Part shown: positions 16,530 through 26,408 of the stretch, piece by piece
Position numbering within the stretch: the first letter of the stretch is position 1
Layout: every line of letters begins with the position of its first letter
NCBI GenBank assembly: GCA_002835675.1
Contig: PIZR01000004.1
Span: 87,381 to 151,380 of the forward strand
Direction of reading: 5' to 3'
Length of the DNA stretch: 64,000 bases
From: Bacillus sp. BA3
Lineage (GTDB): Bacteria; Bacillota; Bacilli; Bacillales; DSM-1321
Made by a program: the position numbers and the translations under genes
The notes under the pieces: model-generated
Told to the model about the DNA's origin: nothing
Seen by the model: only the letters and a program-made list of their open reading frames with translations
The model's database searches: none

Positions 16530-16912
16530 AGCTGTTTTTTCAGCCGTTCACGCAGTTTTTTCTTCCATCACTGCACTTTTTTCAGCCGTTCACGAATTTT
16601 TTCGACCTACACCGCACTTTATTCGACCTACACTACACTTTATTCGACCTTCCACGAATTATTCGACCTACACCGCACTTTATTCGACCTTCCACGAATT
16701 ATTCGACCTACACCGCACTTTTTTCGACCGTTCACGAATTTATTCGACCTACACCGCACTTTTTTCGACCGTTCACGAATTTATTCGACCTACACCGCAC
16801 TTTATTCGACCTACACCACTCTTTATTCGACCGTTCACGAATTTATTCGACCTACACTACACTTTATTCGACCTACACCGCACTTTATTCGACCTCTACA
16901 CCGTACTTTTTC
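16530..16912. repeat. Tandem array of ~20-21-bp units, TTCGACC core
   Basis: Fifteen copies of TTCGACC occur between 16601 and 16894, 19 to 21 bp apart (mean 20.5). More diverged TTCAGCC-type units extend the array to the left. Two unit types mix: A (CTACACCGCACTTTATTCGAC) and B (CGTTCACGAATTTATTCGAC or CTTCCACGAATTATTCGAC). The approximate order from the left is A A B A B A B A B A A B A A A. It is not a CRISPR: there are no unique spacers of constant length. The plus strand is open through the array, but the translation is low-complexity Phe/Thr/Arg/Tyr and starts without support, so I treat it as non-coding. It ends at the yjbC terminator. Confidence 0.85.
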
Positions 16913-16921
16913 CGACAAACT

Positions 16922-16957
16922 AAAAAGGGCCGGTTAAGCGCCCGGCCCCTTTTTTCT
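16922..16957. terminator. Strong bidirectional terminator at the end of yjbC
   Basis: GGGCCGG / CCGGCCC stem with an 8-base loop, and long T runs on both strands. It serves yjbC on the minus strand and isolates it from the array and spxA. Confidence 0.85.
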
Positions 16958-17537
16958 AAATTTCCATCTCTTTAAAAATATCCGTTTCCTGACTTGCATT
17001 CAAGCTTAGTACATCCTCTACATCTTGATAAGATTTCCCATATAGGTCATCATCTTTGTAGGTATGGATTTCAGAATAAATCTCTTTCATGAAATCAAAT
17101 ACGTCTTCTTCATCAACCGATGGGTTTGCTGGCCAAAATAGGATTTCCATAGGCGTATTCTCCTTGGTGGCAAGGGATTTTCTGCTGTAGGTAATTGAAG
17201 AGGCATGCTGGAATCCTTCCCTTTTATAAAACTTCAGCCTTTTCAAAGTATCGTCATCATTTTCTTGTACTGGTTCTACTTCCAGCAAGATCGTTTTCTG
17301 CTTTTTTTGCAATTTTTGAATTAATTTCCTTCCTAGTCCCTGACCCCTTGAATTCTTTGATACAAAAAGGTAATCAACGAATATAAACTCTTCTCCTTCC
17401 ACATATAATAAAACATGGTCGGGACCTTCATCCTTTTTATATATTTCCTGCTTATCTTCTAAAAGAACTTCTATATGTTCTTTGGACTTCATTTCTTCAA
17501 TAGGGAAATACTGGTTCAGCTTATCATACCAATTCAT
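16956..17537 (-). CDS. yjbC: GNAT-family acetyltransferase YjbC
   Basis: This is a 193-residue N-acetyltransferase-fold protein. The acetyl-CoA pyrophosphate loop is visible in VSKNSRGQGLGRKLIQKL (about 78-95), within a typical GNAT core (DHVLLYVEGEEFIFVDYLFVSKN). An acidic tail (SVDEEDVFDFMKEIY to the end) follows. The substrate is unknown. In B. subtilis yjbC is the gene before spx and is linked with salt and stress responses. Here the spx partner is separated by a strong terminator and 1.3 kb of repeats. GAGGAG precedes the ATG. Confidence 0.85.
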   Translation of the reverse strand: MNWYDKLNQYFPIEEMKSKEHIEVLLEDKQEIYKKDEGPDHVLLYVEGEEFIFVDYLFVSKNSRGQGLGRKLIQKLQKKQKTILLEVEPVQENDDDTLKRLKFYKREGFQHASSITYSRKSLATKENTPMEILFWPANPSVDEEDVFDFMKEIYSEIHTYKDDDLYGKSYQDVEDVLSLNASQETDIFKEMEI

Positions 17538-17633
17538 AAATTAATCTCCTCATTTGCTAGATTATACTTTCCAGATTTTTTCTTATCCACTACAATGGAA
17601 CTTGAATAGCTTGAAAATATTAGGAGGGTTTTG

Positions 17634-17822
17634 ATGATCAGTTACTTTTTGGACTTTTTTTTAGTCGCTGCTTGCGTTATTGGCATTACAGCTGTGAATG
17701 GCGTTGTGACGAATGGCATCGGCGAAAAATGGTTTGGCGGGAAACGTCACTCTCATATTTTCGATCAATCGAAACGAATTCAGTCAGGGTGGAGTAAAGT
17801 TGGCGGGAATAAAAAGCGGTAA
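17634..17822 (+). CDS. Small membrane protein of unknown function
   Basis: A 62-residue frame begins ATG ATC after AGGAGGG; a TTG directly before the ATG is too close to the ribosome binding site. One hydrophobic helix (YFLDFFLVAACVIGITAVNGVV, about 3-25) is followed by a basic hydrophilic tail (EKWFGGKRHSHIFDQSKRIQSGW...NKKR). I do not recognise the family. It is convergent with the DUF4015 gene, and a hairpin terminator follows. Confidence 0.7.
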   Translation: MISYFLDFFLVAACVIGITAVNGVVTNGIGEKWFGGKRHSHIFDQSKRIQSGWSKVGGNKKR

Positions 17823-17836
17823 TTCAGAGAGAAATT

Positions 17837-17872
17837 GGATGACCGGAAGTTCTTCCAAGGTCATCCTTTCTT
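17837..17872. terminator. Terminator between the small membrane protein and DUF4015 genes
   Basis: GGATGACC / GGTCATCC perfect 8-bp stem, with an inner GGAAG/CTTCC stem, followed by TTTCTTT on the plus strand. Confidence 0.75.
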
Positions 17873-19051
17873 TCACGGGGTATAGTCTACTCCCTTTGTA
17901 TATCGATTTGCCGCATTCCATAATAAGTATTCATCAATACCATTATCATTCAATGCTTTTATTTGGGCTTCCACTTCTTCCTTTCCGTATCTTTGGTAAT
18001 TCCCCTCACCTAAATATGAGGCAGTAAAATCTTGTAGCCAAGGTCTTGAAGTAGGTGGGGTTTTTAATTCCTTCAGCTTCCCGTTCTCCAATTTCGCATA
18101 TTCCTTAACGAGATTATAAGGCTCCAAATCAGGCTTATCGATACCAAAATAAGATGTCCAGTGACTCGGATAGATCATCGAGGAAATTACATCGACATTC
18201 TCAGAGATTTTTGTGAAGTTTTGCCCTATTCCGGGAGCTTCAGGCAATGTAGCTGCATATCCAAAAATATCCACAGATACTTCCACATCATATGGCTCCA
18301 GTTGTTTCCTCGCATAACTTACGAAATCTGTCACTGCCTGAACCCTTTTGGCTGTATGACTTACTTTCGCTTCATCATATTCACCGACATCATATTTCAA
18401 ATCATCTTCTTTATTTTCGAATCCTTCGGGAAAACGGACATAGTCAAATTGAATTTCTTTAAACCCCATCTTTGCCGCTTCAATGGCAATACCGACATTA
18501 TAATCCCACACCTCTTTTAAGAATGGGTTAACGAAGGCTTCCCCTCGACCATTCCTCCAAACCTTTTCGCCATCTAAAAAAGATAATTCAGGCTTCTCTT
18601 TGGCCAAAAGTGAATCTTTAAAGACGACTACCCTCGCAATCGGATAAATCTGTTTATCCTCCATTTTTTTCAGCATTGCCCTTGGATTTTTTATGTAGTC
18701 TTTACCAATCCCAGCATATGGAGAATCTGGATCTTCGGTTTTAAACGTAACGTTCCCCTTGTCATCCTTAATGTCAATGACCATCGCATTCAAGTCGGTT
18801 TCATCTACATATTTAATAAGTTCATTCAATTTATTGCCGCCCGCTGCAGGCCCTGTCACATATATTCCGCGCACAGCATCCGGATAGTCGAATTTCAACC
18901 CCGAATCAAAAACAAAACGCGGTACGCTCGCAGGCAATTCTTTATTTTCTAATGCCACCTGCCTGGTTTCGTTCATGCCTTCTGCATGAACTGGCTGTTG
19001 AATCAGGAATATGCACATTCCTGTCATCAACCATTTACACATTGGTTTCAT
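17873..19051 (-). CDS. Secreted putative glycoside hydrolase (DUF4015/GHL13 family)
   Basis: This is a 392-residue protein with an N-terminal signal peptide (KPMCKWLMTGMCIFLIQQPVHAEG, cleavage expected after the Ala-Glu region near 24-27). A TIM-barrel-like domain annotated as a putative glycosyl hydrolase follows: RGIYVTGPAAGGNKLNELIKYV, NAMVIDIKDDKGNVTF, YPIARVVVFKD, KEIQFDYVRFPEGF, VDIFGYAA and SMIYPSHW. The IQFDYVRFP and IDIKDD acidic residues are the likely active-site side chains. The real substrate is not known; cell-wall or exopolysaccharide is a guess. The ATG at 19051 is chosen because GAGGTGG lies five bases before it. Confidence 0.85.
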   Translation of the reverse strand: MKPMCKWLMTGMCIFLIQQPVHAEGMNETRQVALENKELPASVPRFVFDSGLKFDYPDAVRGIYVTGPAAGGNKLNELIKYVDETDLNAMVIDIKDDKGNVTFKTEDPDSPYAGIGKDYIKNPRAMLKKMEDKQIYPIARVVVFKDSLLAKEKPELSFLDGEKVWRNGRGEAFVNPFLKEVWDYNVGIAIEAAKMGFKEIQFDYVRFPEGFENKEDDLKYDVGEYDEAKVSHTAKRVQAVTDFVSYARKQLEPYDVEVSVDIFGYAATLPEAPGIGQNFTKISENVDVISSMIYPSHWTSYFGIDKPDLEPYNLVKEYAKLENGKLKELKTPPTSRPWLQDFTASYLGEGNYQRYGKEEVEAQIKALNDNGIDEYLLWNAANRYTKGVDYTP

Positions 19052-19072
19052 TTTCTCCACCTCATTCGCCAT

Positions 19073-20567
<1,495 letters not shown>

Positions 20568-20570
<3 letters not shown>

Positions 20571-20604
20571 AAAAAAGACGATCCTCAACGGATCGTCTTT
20601 TTTT
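20568..20604. terminator. Bidirectional terminator trpS / yjbA
   Basis: AAAAAAGACGATCC / GGATCGTCTTTTTT perfect stem with a 5-base loop, between convergent genes. Confidence 0.92.
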
Positions 20605-21359
20605 CATAATATCGATGGGCTATCGCCAGCCTCCACTTGCCACAGCTTTTCAAAAAAAGGCTGCCCCTTCACAAGGTTTTCACAAAGTTGAAGATGCTTC
20701 TCTGACCAGCCTTCCTTCATTTCTTCATATAATTCAAGCCAAGCTATCTGAAAATCCATTTCTTGAATGCTTTCATATTTCTCAGGAGCCCATTCTGTAT
20801 ACCAATAGCGGATTTCAGCAGTGTTTTTCGCCGTGAATAATTGGTCCATGGCCATGAATAGCAATTGCTTAAGCTGTCTTTCTTTTCTTGTCAAACCGTT
20901 CATGAATAAGGGAGACGGCGACAAAATATGATATTCTTTCTCAGATGTAGGTTTTTCAGTAAAGGTGTAATCCATCTCATCATGGTTTTCTATCATGTCA
21001 TAAACAATTTGTTCCTGCCGAGGAATTATTCTGCTTTTCCTAATCGGAATATGATACCCTATCGTATCAACAGCTAAGATTCCATTTCCGTCAGTCACGA
21101 TAAAACAATAGTCGAGCTGAATTCGTTCATGATTTTTCCTTGCATATGCTTTTTGATATACATCATTCAGCAGTGGCTTAGGTAATTCTGACAAGTCGTT
21201 TTCTATGTAGTGGAACAATGTTGATGACACTTTCAACAAAGGAACTTGATCTAGTAGTTCGATCCCGTCATCCTTCCTCCATTCATGAAAATGACAAATA
21301 TTATAGCCGTTTTCTTCTCCTTCAAACCAGTTAACCCATACATCATGAAGATATAGCAT
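20604..21359 (-). CDS. yjbA: YjbA-family protein (DUF3603)
   Basis: This is a conserved Bacillaceae protein of 251 residues, recognised by the N terminus [31 protein letters not shown] and by its place next to trpS. No catalytic motif, signal peptide or membrane helix is visible; it is probably cytosolic. Its function is unknown. Of two adjacent in-frame ATG codons the second (21359) has the better spacing from GAGGG. Confidence 0.85.
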   Translation of the reverse strand: MLYLHDVWVNWFEGEENGYNICHFHEWRKDDGIELLDQVPLLKVSSTLFHYIENDLSELPKPLLNDVYQKAYARKNHERIQLDYCFIVTDGNGILAVDTIGYHIPIRKSRIIPRQEQIVYDMIENHDEMDYTFTEKPTSEKEYHILSPSPLFMNGLTRKERQLKQLLFMAMDQLFTAKNTAEIRYWYTEWAPEKYESIQEMDFQIAWLELYEEMKEGWSEKHLQLCENLVKGQPFFEKLWQVEAGDSPSIL

Positions 21360-21467
21360 CATTCATCCCTCACTTAAACAAATTTCTGTTTGTCAATCAG
21401 TATAGGCAGGAACCATACAATTTATTCCTATTCTAGAAAACAGATTAAGAAAAAAAGAACGTATATA

Positions 21468-22238
21468 TTAACTCTTTTTAGATAGGAATTCTTCAGATTG
21501 AATAATGAACGATTTTTTCACAGAGAGTTTCTCAGAATTTTTCACCAGGTAATAGCCACTACAGTATCCAAGCATATATGGATATCCTTTCATCCCGAGC
21601 AGAAGTGCATCATGAAGAGGATCTGTACGTTTTATCGTGTGCTTTTCCTCTAAATGCTTGCTCCAAAATTCTCTTAGTTTATCTTCCTGATATAACTTAG
21701 TCCAATTTGCTAAAAATTTTGTTCCTAAATATTTCCCCACCGTTCTTTCCGCCAGTCCTTCCATGATCATCGTATCCAGGAGAGTGAATTCTTTTTGGTC
21801 CTTTTTCAAATGATGCAGACGGCAAACATGATGATATTCATGAATCAACAGCGCCTCCATTTCCTTTTCGGCTATCCCCTTTCCGTAAAAAAGGAATAGT
21901 TTATCTTTAAATGCCAGCCCTGACTTCGTTTCAACTTTTTTATTCCATATCCCTGAAGACATCAGCGGAAAAATATATATGGGAACATCAGGCCCACCCC
22001 ATAGCTTCTTATAAGCTGTAAACAAGCTTTGTGTTTTTTCCCAGACATTATTTTCGTTTAAGTCTTCCCATGTTTGTTTTGTTTTTTGATTCGGCGAATA
22101 CATGCCATGCTTCAATAAATGATGATAAATCATGTCCGCATCAAGGGTATTGTTGAATGTACTTTTAACTCTTTCCATCATCTGGACCGGGCGGTTGAAA
22201 TCCTTCTTCATCCATTCATTGGTTGAAATGACTCCCAT
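21468..22238 (-). CDS. yjaZ: YjaZ, DUF2268 putative zinc-dependent protease
   Basis: A 256-residue protein with a gluzincin-like zinc motif HEYHH in ALLIHEYHHVCRLHHL (about residue 130) and a downstream Glu in MIMEGLAERTVG that can be the third ligand. DUF2268 members are annotated as predicted Zn-dependent proteases. The start MGVISTNEW at 22238 is preferred to an ATG four codons earlier, because GGAGGTG abuts the earlier one. As in B. subtilis it follows fabF; the app oligopeptide transporter genes found next to it there are missing here. Confidence 0.85.
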   Translation of the reverse strand: MGVISTNEWMKKDFNRPVQMMERVKSTFNNTLDADMIYHHLLKHGMYSPNQKTKQTWEDLNENNVWEKTQSLFTAYKKLWGGPDVPIYIFPLMSSGIWNKKVETKSGLAFKDKLFLFYGKGIAEKEMEALLIHEYHHVCRLHHLKKDQKEFTLLDTMIMEGLAERTVGKYLGTKFLANWTKLYQEDKLREFWSKHLEEKHTIKRTDPLHDALLLGMKGYPYMLGYCSGYYLVKNSEKLSVKKSFIIQSEEFLSKKS

Positions 22239-22335
22239 TTTCCCATACACCTCCGCTTCTATTGACTATCGTATGATTTAAAGAAGGCGGTTGACACATT
22301 TTATATCCCTTGTATTTGCAATTTTCCCTTCAACA

Positions 22336-22370
22336 TAAAAAGAGCAAATCCCTAAAGATCTGCTCTTCCT
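22336..22370 (-). terminator. Terminator after fabF
   Basis: AGAGCA / TGCTCT arms on the minus strand, followed by TTTTTAT; the stem is short, so moderate confidence. Confidence 0.6.
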
Positions 22371-22376
22371 TCAAAC

Positions 22377-23615
22377 TTATTGATATTTTTTGAAAAGGAT
22401 AGTTGCGTTATGCCCACCGAATCCAAGTGAATTACTGATGGCTGCACTGATTTCGCCCTTCCTTGCTTGATTCGGGACATAGTCCAAATCACACTCAGGG
22501 TCTGGTGTTTCAATATTGATGGTTGGAGGCAAAATGCTGTCCCTGATTGCCTGAATCGTGAAAATCGCTTCCACACCGCCTGCTGCCCCTAACATATGGC
22601 CCGTCATCGATTTAGTGGAACTTATTGCAAGTTTATTAGCATGGTCGCCAAAGACTTCTTTGACTGCCATCGTTTCGTATTTATCATTGTAAGGCGTACT
22701 CGTTCCGTGGGCATTCACATATTGGATGTCTTCCGGATTCAAACCTGCATCCTCGATTGCAATTTTCATCGCTCTTGCCCCGCCTTCTCCACCTGGTGCC
22801 GGAGCGGTAATATGGAAGGCATCTCCAGTTGAGCCATAGCCAGCTATTTCAGCATAAATCTTGGCTCCTCTATTCAATGCATGTTCAAGATCTTCCAGAA
22901 CAATGATTCCAGCTCCTTCGCCTATTACGAAACCATCACGGTTAAGATCAAAAGGACGGCTAGCCGTTTGTGGATCAGGGTTTGTCGATAAAGCCGTATT
23001 TGCACAGAATCCTGCAACCGACATTTTTGTGATTGGCGCTTCGGCCCCGCCTGTAATCATCACATCGGCATCGCCCCGCTGAATGGCTTTAAACGCATCA
23101 CCAATTGAATTAGTTCCTGTAGCACAGGCTGTTACCGTACATGAATTGATTCCTTTTGCACCCAGTAAGATAGAAACCTGGCCAGCTGCCATATCCGGAA
23201 TCATCATTGGTACGAAAAATGGGCTTACACGTTTGTATCCTCTGTTTAAAAAGTTTTCATGCTGTGTCTCAAGTGTCTCCAGCCCGCCAATACCCGAACC
23301 GATCCAGACCCCGACTCGTGCAGCATTTTCATCGGTTATTTCCAGCTTGCTATCATTATATGCCATAACGGAAGCTGCAATTGCATAATGGGTAAAACGG
23401 TCCATTTTGCGTGCTTCTTTACGATTTATATATGTTTCTATATCAAAATCCTTGATTTCAGCAGCCACTTTAACGGGATATTCTTCAGCATTCAAACGAG
23501 TTAAAGGTCCTATCCCCGATTTCCCCTCGATTATATTTTTCCATCCAGTTTCTGCATCATTACCAACTGGAGAGATTGCTCCAATACCAGTTACAACTAC
23601 ACGGCGATTAGTCAT
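22377..23615 (-). CDS. fabF: Beta-ketoacyl-ACP synthase II FabF
   Basis: The elongating condensing enzyme of type II fatty acid synthesis. The 412-residue protein has the Cys-His-His triad: Cys in [16 protein letters not shown] (about 163), His in [12 protein letters not shown] (about 303) and His in [13 protein letters not shown] (about 340), with the conserved Lys in SSTKSMT. It lies 51 bases after fabH in the same direction and is almost certainly cotranscribed from the FapR-controlled promoter upstream of fabH, as in B. subtilis fabHA-fabF. Confidence 0.97.
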   Translation of the reverse strand: MTNRRVVVTGIGAISPVGNDAETGWKNIIEGKSGIGPLTRLNAEEYPVKVAAEIKDFDIETYINRKEARKMDRFTHYAIAASVMAYNDSKLEITDENAARVGVWIGSGIGGLETLETQHENFLNRGYKRVSPFFVPMMIPDMAAGQVSILLGAKGINSCTVTACATGTNSIGDAFKAIQRGDADVMITGGAEAPITKMSVAGFCANTALSTNPDPQTASRPFDLNRDGFVIGEGAGIIVLEDLEHALNRGAKIYAEIAGYGSTGDAFHITAPAPGGEGGARAMKIAIEDAGLNPEDIQYVNAHGTSTPYNDKYETMAVKEVFGDHANKLAISSTKSMTGHMLGAAGGVEAIFTIQAIRDSILPPTINIETPDPECDLDYVPNQARKGEISAAISNSLGFGGHNATILFKKYQ

Positions 23616-23666
23616 TTAAAAATGGCTCCTTCCTATTTTTAAAGCTCTTACGTTTTGCTTCTTCTT

Positions 23667-24602
23667 TTATTTACCCCACCTAAGAGCGATCGCTCCCCAT
23701 GTAAGGCCACCACCAAAACCGACCATGACGATTAAGTCATTGTCCTTGATTCTTCCTGCTTCCATTTCTTCCACAAGGGCCATTGGAATGGACGCTGAAG
23801 AAGTATTTCCATATTTATGAATCGTTTTTGTCATTTTTTCAAGCGGGAGATCCAAGCGTTCCCTAGAGGCTTCCATAATTCGTATATTAGCTTGATGCGG
23901 GACAAGCAGATCCACATCTTCTTTAGTCAAACCAGCTTTGTCCAAGACACCCAGGCTGGATTCACCCATCTGACGGACAGCAAATTTAAATACTTCACGG
24001 CCATTCATATGAATGAAATCTCCTTCTTGTAATAAGTGCTTCCCACCGGTTCCATCTGCGCCTAATTCAAAGGAAAGGACTCCTTTGCCTTCAGATACAG
24101 GTCCAAGTACAACTGCACCAGCTCCGTCACCAAAAAGTACAGCAGTATTGCGGTCTTCCCAATTGGTTACTTTCGAAAGTTTTTCAACACCGACAATCAG
24201 CACATGCTTATATGCACCTGTCTTAATAAATTGCTGTGCCGTGATCATTGCATACATAAAACCGGCGCATGCAGCACTTACATCCATTGCTGCTGCCTTC
24301 ATTGCTCCCAATTTCTCTTGAATCATGCAAGCGACTGAAGGAAACGACTGATCCGGTGTAACAGTGGCTACAAGAATTAAATCTATCTCTTCAGCCAAAA
24401 TTTCCGCATTTTTCAATGCAGCTTTTGCGGCTTCATAGGCCATATCTGATGTATCAATATCATCTTTGGCAATTCTTCTTTCCTCAATACCCGTCCTAGT
24501 CCGAATCCACTCATCGGAAGTGTCCATAATTTTCTCTAGGTCCGCATTTGTAACGATTTTGTCGGGTAAGTAGCGGCCAAGCCCTAGTATTCCAGCATTC
24601 AT
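23667..24602 (-). CDS. fabH: Beta-ketoacyl-ACP synthase III FabH
   Basis: FabH condenses an acyl-CoA primer with malonyl-ACP and starts fatty acid synthesis; in Bacillus it sets the branched-chain composition. The 311-residue protein has Cys in [12 protein letters not shown] (about 112), His in [11 protein letters not shown] (about 238) and Asn in [13 protein letters not shown] (about 268). The [16 protein letters not shown] entry segment is intact. A FapR operator lies about 43 bp upstream of the ATG. It corresponds to fabHA of B. subtilis by position. Confidence 0.97.
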   Translation of the reverse strand: MNAGILGLGRYLPDKIVTNADLEKIMDTSDEWIRTRTGIEERRIAKDDIDTSDMAYEAAKAALKNAEILAEEIDLILVATVTPDQSFPSVACMIQEKLGAMKAAAMDVSAACAGFMYAMITAQQFIKTGAYKHVLIVGVEKLSKVTNWEDRNTAVLFGDGAGAVVLGPVSEGKGVLSFELGADGTGGKHLLQEGDFIHMNGREVFKFAVRQMGESSLGVLDKAGLTKEDVDLLVPHQANIRIMEASRERLDLPLEKMTKTIHKYGNTSSASIPMALVEEMEAGRIKDNDLIVMVGFGGGLTWGAIALRWGK

Positions 24603-24644
24603 CTTGCCATCCCCTTATATTTTAATGAGTTATTATAATCATCT

Positions 24645-24663
24645 ATTATTACCTGGTACTAAT
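24645..24663. promoter_or_regulatory. FapR operator of fabH-fabF
   Basis: ATTATTACCTGGTACTAAT matches the FapR palindrome with one departure in the left arm (ATTATTACC for ATTAGTACC). It lies 43-61 bp upstream of fabH. Together with the site at 301-319 it places both fatty acid loci in this window under malonyl-CoA control. Confidence 0.85.
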
Positions 24664-24804
24664 TTTATATAAAAAAAGACTTCCTTGCAAGAGTTAACAA
24701 TTTGAAAAGCTAAAGAAATCTCTTTCGGAAGTCGGACAAGTGCCTATGCCAAGGGAAATTTGGGACATACATTATAAATAAAAGGAGAATAGGAGGAATT
24801 CATT

Positions 24805-25029
24805 TTGGACATCTTCAATCGCAACCGGGAGAGAAACACGGATGATCATTTTTCTAATTTGATGTTTGGCAGGAAAAATGAACCGGAGCAAGAGGAGGAA
24901 GCGCAGGTTGATTACATGCAATTGATGGCGAGCGTTGAAACATTGATGGGCTTATACAGTCAATACAAACCGACCATTGATAAAATCAATCTGAGCCCCT
25001 TGATCGCCAAGTTCTTGAAAAAAGAATAA
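24805..25029 (+). CDS. Small acidic protein at the yjzB position
   Basis: A 74-residue hydrophilic protein, start TTG after AGGAGG. The N terminus is Arg/Asn-rich (DIFNRNRERNTDDHFSNLMFGRK), the middle acidic (EPEQEEEAQVDY), and an amphipathic C-terminal half (MQLMASVETLMGLYSQYKPTIDKINLSPLIAKFLKK) looks helical. No family was recognised with certainty. In B. subtilis yjzB occupies this gap between comZ and fabHA, so it may be the counterpart. It is divergent from fabH and convergent with comZ. Confidence 0.75.
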   Translation: MDIFNRNRERNTDDHFSNLMFGRKNEPEQEEEAQVDYMQLMASVETLMGLYSQYKPTIDKINLSPLIAKFLKKE

Positions 25030-25035
25030 AAAAAT

Positions 25036-25070
25036 CCAAAGGCTGCCCTTTTAACGGACAGCCAACCTTT
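25036..25070. terminator. Bidirectional terminator between the small acidic gene and comZ
   Basis: AAAGGCTGCC / GGACAGCCAACCTTT arms with an AT loop between convergent genes, and A/T runs on both sides. Confidence 0.7.
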
Positions 25071-25072
25071 AA

Positions 25073-25255
25073 TTAACGCTGAGCATCTTGTTTACCAAGC
25101 TCATAAGCTTCTTGCATAACGCTTTTAAAGAGCTCCATGAATGGCTCTGCCATCTCCATTGAGAATGGAATCCCGCTTGCTTCAAGCTTCGCTTTAGCCT
25201 CTGGGAAGTATTTCATGGCGATTCCCATAAATTCAAGAGTTTTATCTGAACTCAT
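25073..25255 (-). CDS. comZ: ComG operon repressor ComZ
   Basis: In B. subtilis ComZ is a 63-residue repressor of the late competence operon comG. This 60-residue protein matches it across its length: KTLEFMGIAMKYFPEAKAKLEASGI, then FSMEMAEPFMELFKSVMQEAYELGKQDAQ. Both halves look helical. The second ATG (25255) is taken because GGGGGAA abuts the first. In B. subtilis comZ is the second gene of the med-comZ operon; the 200 bp upstream here hold no med-like frame. Confidence 0.9.
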   Translation of the reverse strand: MSSDKTLEFMGIAMKYFPEAKAKLEASGIPFSMEMAEPFMELFKSVMQEAYELGKQDAQR

Positions 25256-25472
25256 TCGCATTTCCCCCTATCTTTTGAATATTCATCAATTGATCATTTT
25301 GATGCCAAAATAAGCTCAATATTATCATAATTCCACTGAACCCTTTCGTAAAGGGCGTACATATAAAATCATGAATATCTTTTGATGTAATTCCTATCCT
25401 TGAACATTATAGTACAAGACATATAGATTAGAGGCAAATATACAGTTTTGTCCTTCCCAAATAACAAAAATG

Positions 25473-26306
25473 TCAATCACGCTTTCTCCACGTTTTAAGT
25501 AAGTTTAATCGTTTATTATGTTTTCTCTGTAATGCAATGCCTTCTTCCGGTTCCATTTTGCATTGCACTTCAAATAATGTTCCTTTATTGATTTTCGTTG
25601 TTGATTGGGAAGTGAATGAATCCATACTTTCACCAAATATTAACTTGGCACATTTATCCCAATGATCGTCGATACTGCTGCACAATTGGATGTCCCTATC
25701 GGAACTTGTGGCAAGCACCGCTTCCAAAGCATTTACAAAATCAGTGATGTAGAGAGCATCTCCGTTATATTCGGCAGCAATTGCCCCTTTGATATCAGAC
25801 TGTTCAAGCTGATTGATTCCAGCTTCAAAACTCATGCCTTCCGATTGCCAAGGTCCATAAATCGTCGGTAAAAATATGATTTTTGCGGAATCCATTTCAC
25901 GAATCGAGCTTAATATCGACTGAAATATACCGACCTCTTTTTCAATGGGCATGAAAAGAACGAAATTTGGCGTTTCATTCTTGCCATTTTTTTTGCATTT
26001 CTCGATGAAGGAAACGATTTCTCCTATTACAAAATCGATTTTGTCCATTTTTCCGCTTTTAATATCGTAACAAGATATGAACACCGTGTCCTGCTGTGAA
26101 ATATCCAATAATTTAAGTTTATTTATCGGAAAGTATAAATAATTTGAATTCCTGCCTATTTCAAGTTCCTTTTCTTCCTTAATATATTGACTTGCTTCGG
26201 AATCATCCCAATCGATTCCGATTACTTCTTCACCTTGGTTCAAAAAGAATTGAGCCACATAGAACCCCACGAATCGATAAGTGCCAATGACAATGTTTGT
26301 TTGCAT
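25473..26306 (-). CDS. NAD-dependent epimerase/dehydratase-like protein
   Basis: A 277-residue extended-SDR-like protein. The N terminus MQTNIVIGTYRFVGFYVAQFFLNQGEEVIGIDWDD keeps the beta-alpha-beta outline of a Rossmann fold, but the glycine motif is reduced to GTYRFVG instead of GxxGxxG. The middle has IIFLPTIYGPWQ, like the LPTxYGPxQ strand of sugar-nucleotide epimerases, then a GDALYITDFVNALEAVL segment. The usual YxxxK pair is not evident, so it may be catalytically altered. The ATG follows CGAGGAGG; an in-frame ATG 26 codons earlier has no support. It may correspond to yjaV by position. Confidence 0.65.
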   Translation of the reverse strand: MQTNIVIGTYRFVGFYVAQFFLNQGEEVIGIDWDDSEASQYIKEEKELEIGRNSNYLYFPINKLKLLDISQQDTVFISCYDIKSGKMDKIDFVIGEIVSFIEKCKKNGKNETPNFVLFMPIEKEVGIFQSILSSIREMDSAKIIFLPTIYGPWQSEGMSFEAGINQLEQSDIKGAIAAEYNGDALYITDFVNALEAVLATSSDRDIQLCSSIDDHWDKCAKLIFGESMDSFTSQSTTKINKGTLFEVQCKMEPEEGIALQRKHNKRLNLLKTWRKRD

Positions 26307-26408
26307 AAATACAGCCTCCTCGTATGCCATCAAGCCCACTTTACCCGGCACGTCTAGTTTTTTTAGATGCTGTATCGTATGCAAACCATTGTAAAAATAT
26401 ATCTCTTC

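Noticed and set aside
16530-16912. CRISPR array
   Set aside because: Units of 19-21 bp abut each other without unique spacers, and no cas genes are in the window.
16443-16937. Plus-strand 164-codon open frame through the tandem array
   Set aside because: Translation is low-complexity Phe/Arg/Tyr/Thr, the start has no ribosome binding site, and the frame is open only because the repeat unit lacks stop codons on this strand.
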